Assembly: GCA_964348185.1 (NCBI GenBank)
Contig: CAYGBW010000012.1
Location: 1 to 24,762 of the forward strand
Direction of reading: 5' to 3'
Source of the DNA: CAYGBW01 sp964348185
GTDB taxonomy: Bacteria > Desulfobacterota > BSN033 > WVXP01
Length of the DNA stretch: 24,762 nucleotides
Positions 22,795 to 24,762 of the stretch are shown here, piece by piece (the stretch's first letter is position 1; each line of letters starts with the position of its first letter). Under the pieces are notes generated by a model, which did not search any database, was not told the DNA's origin, and saw only the letters and a list, made by a program, of their open reading frames with translations. The position numbers and the translations under genes were made by a program.

Positions 22795-24762
22795 TCAACT
22801 CTCCGGACGGACCGGGCTCACATGGAGCGTGCCGTGCGACGTGATCCAATTGCCCCTCGCCCACTCCTGGTTCCCATGAATATTCGTTACCCGATAGGTG
22901 TAGGATTCCGTAAGGGGCTGATTCTGTAAATCGGCTAGAAGGGACTTGTAGAGGATCGCCTTGACCGTGGGTTGCTCCGCTGTCAACGAGACCTCTGCCC
23001 CCCCTTGAAATGCAACCTTCAGCGCGGTGAGAGGGGGGATCCCACCCCCTGGGGAGGTGCCGAAAAGCTCGGGTTCCTCCATGACGACGTCAACTTCAAA
23101 GGCGTAGGATGACAGACCCTGAACAATGGTAATCAGATCCCACAGGGCGTCGACGTTGAGTGAAAAACGATGGTGCGTCTCAATCTCAATCTCCTGAACA
23201 ACGGCATCCGGGGGATTGACCGTCACTTTTATCTCCCGGGTCATGCCCGAGCTTGTCGTAAAGGCTCCTTCGCCGGGAGGGATCGTTCCCGTGGCCGTGC
23301 CCCCTTCTGCGGTAACCCAGGCCCGGATGCTGCTCACAGCCACGGTGCTCTCTGTCTCGTTTTTTAGCAGAACACGGTAGGTCCCCTGCGGATCGCCCGC
23401 TACGCGGCCCCACTGCTGACTAAAAACGGGACCGACCGTGTCAAAGAGGGACACCGAAAGACTCACCTCTCTCTGGCTCGCCGGCAGCGTCGGGACCTCT
23501 ATATTGCCGCGAATCGCGGGCACACCGGCGTCATTCATCAGGCTGGCAAAGAATCTGTCAAAGTCAGCCGATCCCAACTCAAAGGTCACCATCACGCCGG
23601 CTGAGAGAGAGATCGTCGAATCGAGCACCTCGCCGTTCAGACCCTGGGTGATCTCCTTGAGGTCCAGCCGCGCATCCCCAGCGTCCAGCGGGGCCAGCAC
23701 GATCTGTTTCCCCCCTGCTGCGCTCTGGAGAGCGCTATTTGAACGGGCGGCACCGTAAAAATCCCTATCCATGTATGGAGAAGCCGTAAAGGTAAGCTCG
23801 ACGCGGTAGCTAAGATCCACCTCGTCCTCCGCCTCCCCTTCCAACAGGAGTTCTTTGAATCCGATTCGGAGCAGAGGCTCGTAAGGGGGATTGTCAGCCC
23901 TTCCGAGTTTGAATCCCTCTGGGACATAATAGAAGAGGTTTTCCTGGATAGGGTCCTGATAGACGACGATGTTCCTGGGGGGAACAACGACATTGTGCGC
24001 GATCAACACCGTGGGGTCTTTGAATCCACGGATCTGATCCATGATGTGATCCGGGATGTCTGCGTAGATCTGACCAAAATTGTGGATGGGAAAGGACGCC
24101 CCGAGACGTTGAACAGCCTCCAACTCCTTTTTGACATTGACCCCTTTACCGGTGTGGGCCTTGAGGCTAACCGGAAGAAGGGCTCTTTTCGTCCCAACAC
24201 GGTGGGGCGTCGCTTTGAACTGCTGCTTGATCGTTTTGCTATCGAGATCCAGGTCCGATATGGCCACCCCCTTTATGAAAGCAGACACAGCGGCGGAATT
24301 GGGCACACTGACCTTGTGCCCCTTGGCGAGGGGGATGAGCTTGAGCGCGGTTCCTGTAATCGACGGGTGGAGCACTGCCGTCCCGATGACCGGAGAGGGC
24401 ATTGCGGGGTGTACCACAGGTCTCATTGCGCCGATTGCGATTGGACGGAACGCAACGGTCGCGCTGCCCGACCGCGTTTCCTCCCTATCCACAGCCCGGG
24501 GACGACCGAGGATCCGTGGAAACGCCAAGGGACCCGCGATTGTTGGAGCTATTGCACCGACCCTCGGCGCTATCCGGGGGAGCTTAACGGGTCGTTTTAC
24601 TTTCGCAAGGGGACTCTTTCCGCTTTTCCGAAGGGTTTGGCTGCTTAGGGCACTCTTCGCAACGAGGTCAGCCTTCCAGAGCGACTCGTGGAACCGGGCA
24701 TGGTGGAATGTGGCCAGATCGACAACATACTGGGCCGTGGGAACGTAGACCTCAGCGGTTGC
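22795..24762 (-). CDS. Gene A: large paralogue with long extended N-terminal region (5' end cut)
   Basis: The minus-strand frame is open to the window edge, giving at least 655 residues. A TTG at 24528 is internal, not the start: 78 in-frame codons precede it with no stop. The visible N-terminal part (about 1-150 of the fragment) is rich in Pro, Ala, Val, Arg and Lys ('GAIAPTIAGPLAFPRILGRP') and looks extended and basic. A small folded domain follows ('FGQIYADIPDHIMDQI'). Only then, at about residues 267-283, comes the family signature 'VYQDPIQENLFYYVPEG'. The C-terminal half is beta-rich, with an Ig-like stretch ('SLSVSLFDTVGPVFSQQWG') and a module-type ending ('YTYRVTNIHG', then 'GNW'). The family signature therefore stands behind an added domain, unlike in the other members. 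Gene B follows after 4 nt. The true start lies beyond the window; a signal peptide cannot be excluded. Confidence 0.82.
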   Translation of the reverse strand, partial: ATAEVYVPTAQYVVDLATFHHARFHESLWKADLVAKSALSSQTLRKSGKSPLAKVKRPVKLPRIAPRVGAIAPTIAGPLAFPRILGRPRAVDREETRSGSATVAFRPIAIGAMRPVVHPAMPSPVIGTAVLHPSITGTALKLIPLAKGHKVSVPNSAAVSAFIKGVAISDLDLDSKTIKQQFKATPHRVGTKRALLPVSLKAHTGKGVNVKKELEAVQRLGASFPIHNFGQIYADIPDHIMDQIRGFKDPTVLIAHNVVVPPRNIVVYQDPIQENLFYYVPEGFKLGRADNPPYEPLLRIGFKELLLEGEAEDEVDLSYRVELTFTASPYMDRDFYGAARSNSALQSAAGGKQIVLAPLDAGDARLDLKEITQGLNGEVLDSTISLSAGVMVTFELGSADFDRFFASLMNDAGVPAIRGNIEVPTLPASQREVSLSVSLFDTVGPVFSQQWGRVAGDPQGTYRVLLKNETESTVAVSSIRAWVTAEGGTATGTIPPGEGAFTTSSGMTREIKVTVNPPDAVVQEIEIETHHRFSLNVDALWDLITIVQGLSSYAFEVDVVMEEPELFGTSPGGGIPPLTALKVAFQGGAEVSLTAEQPTVKAILYKSLLADLQNQPLTESYTYRVTNIHGNQEWARGNWITSHGTLHVSPVRPES

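Noticed and set aside
24526..24528. TTG as a start of gene A
   Set aside because: The frame stays open upstream for 78 codons to the window edge and no ribosome binding site precedes it.
1..24762. CRISPR arrays, tRNA, rRNA and insertion sequences
   Set aside because: No regularly spaced repeats, cloverleaf-like segment, rRNA signature or transposase frame was seen by eye.

Overview
The window is 24.8 kb of moderately GC-rich bacterial DNA. Almost all genes are on the minus strand and tightly packed. An AsmA-type envelope protein and a diacylated lipoprotein point to a Gram-negative cell. The DUF1638 protein and a degenerate caccgcagag-type intergenic repeat suggest an anaerobic Desulfobacterota ('deltaproteobacterial') genome or metagenome contig. 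That placement is inference.

Region 1 (1-7205) looks like ordinary chromosome. In order it holds: an AsmA-family protein running off the left edge (1-1936, minus); a class III PLP aminotransferase (2083-3396, minus); a DUF1638 protein (3679-4377, minus) with a plausible sigma70 promoter; a divergent cytoplasmic-looking Amidase_3 protein (4815-5678, plus); a small coiled-coil protein (5810-6181, minus); and a lipoprotein (6261-7205, minus).

Region 2 (7459-24762) is the unusual part: one minus-strand gene series, apparently an operon, that runs off the right edge and ends at a terminator-like structure (7459-7526). In transcription order it encodes A (>=655 aa, 5' end missing), B (640 aa), C (645 aa), D (748 aa), E (781 aa), F (559 aa), G (831 aa), H (352 aa) and I (350 aa). 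A, B, C, D, E and G appear to be paralogues of one family that I cannot name. Each carries an aromatic motif of the type Y-x-D...FYYVP, at or near the N-terminus except in A, where it is internal. They are beta-rich, and D, E and G end in three tandem modules of about 90-100 residues. No signal peptide is visible in any whose N-terminus is present. F has an N-terminal beta domain and a papain-like C-terminal region with Gln289/Cys295/His466/Asn482. I is a chymotrypsin-fold serine protease with His154/Asp203/Ser295. H is unrecognised.

My reading is that region 2 encodes a multi-subunit beta-rich assembly co-expressed with two different proteases. A particle, a surface complex or a toxin/defence device are all possible; the sequence does not decide. 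Close coupling (4-nt gap A-B, 4-nt overlap B-C) suggests co-assembly. A 251-nt D-E spacer with two mutually exclusive hairpins may set expression of the distal genes.
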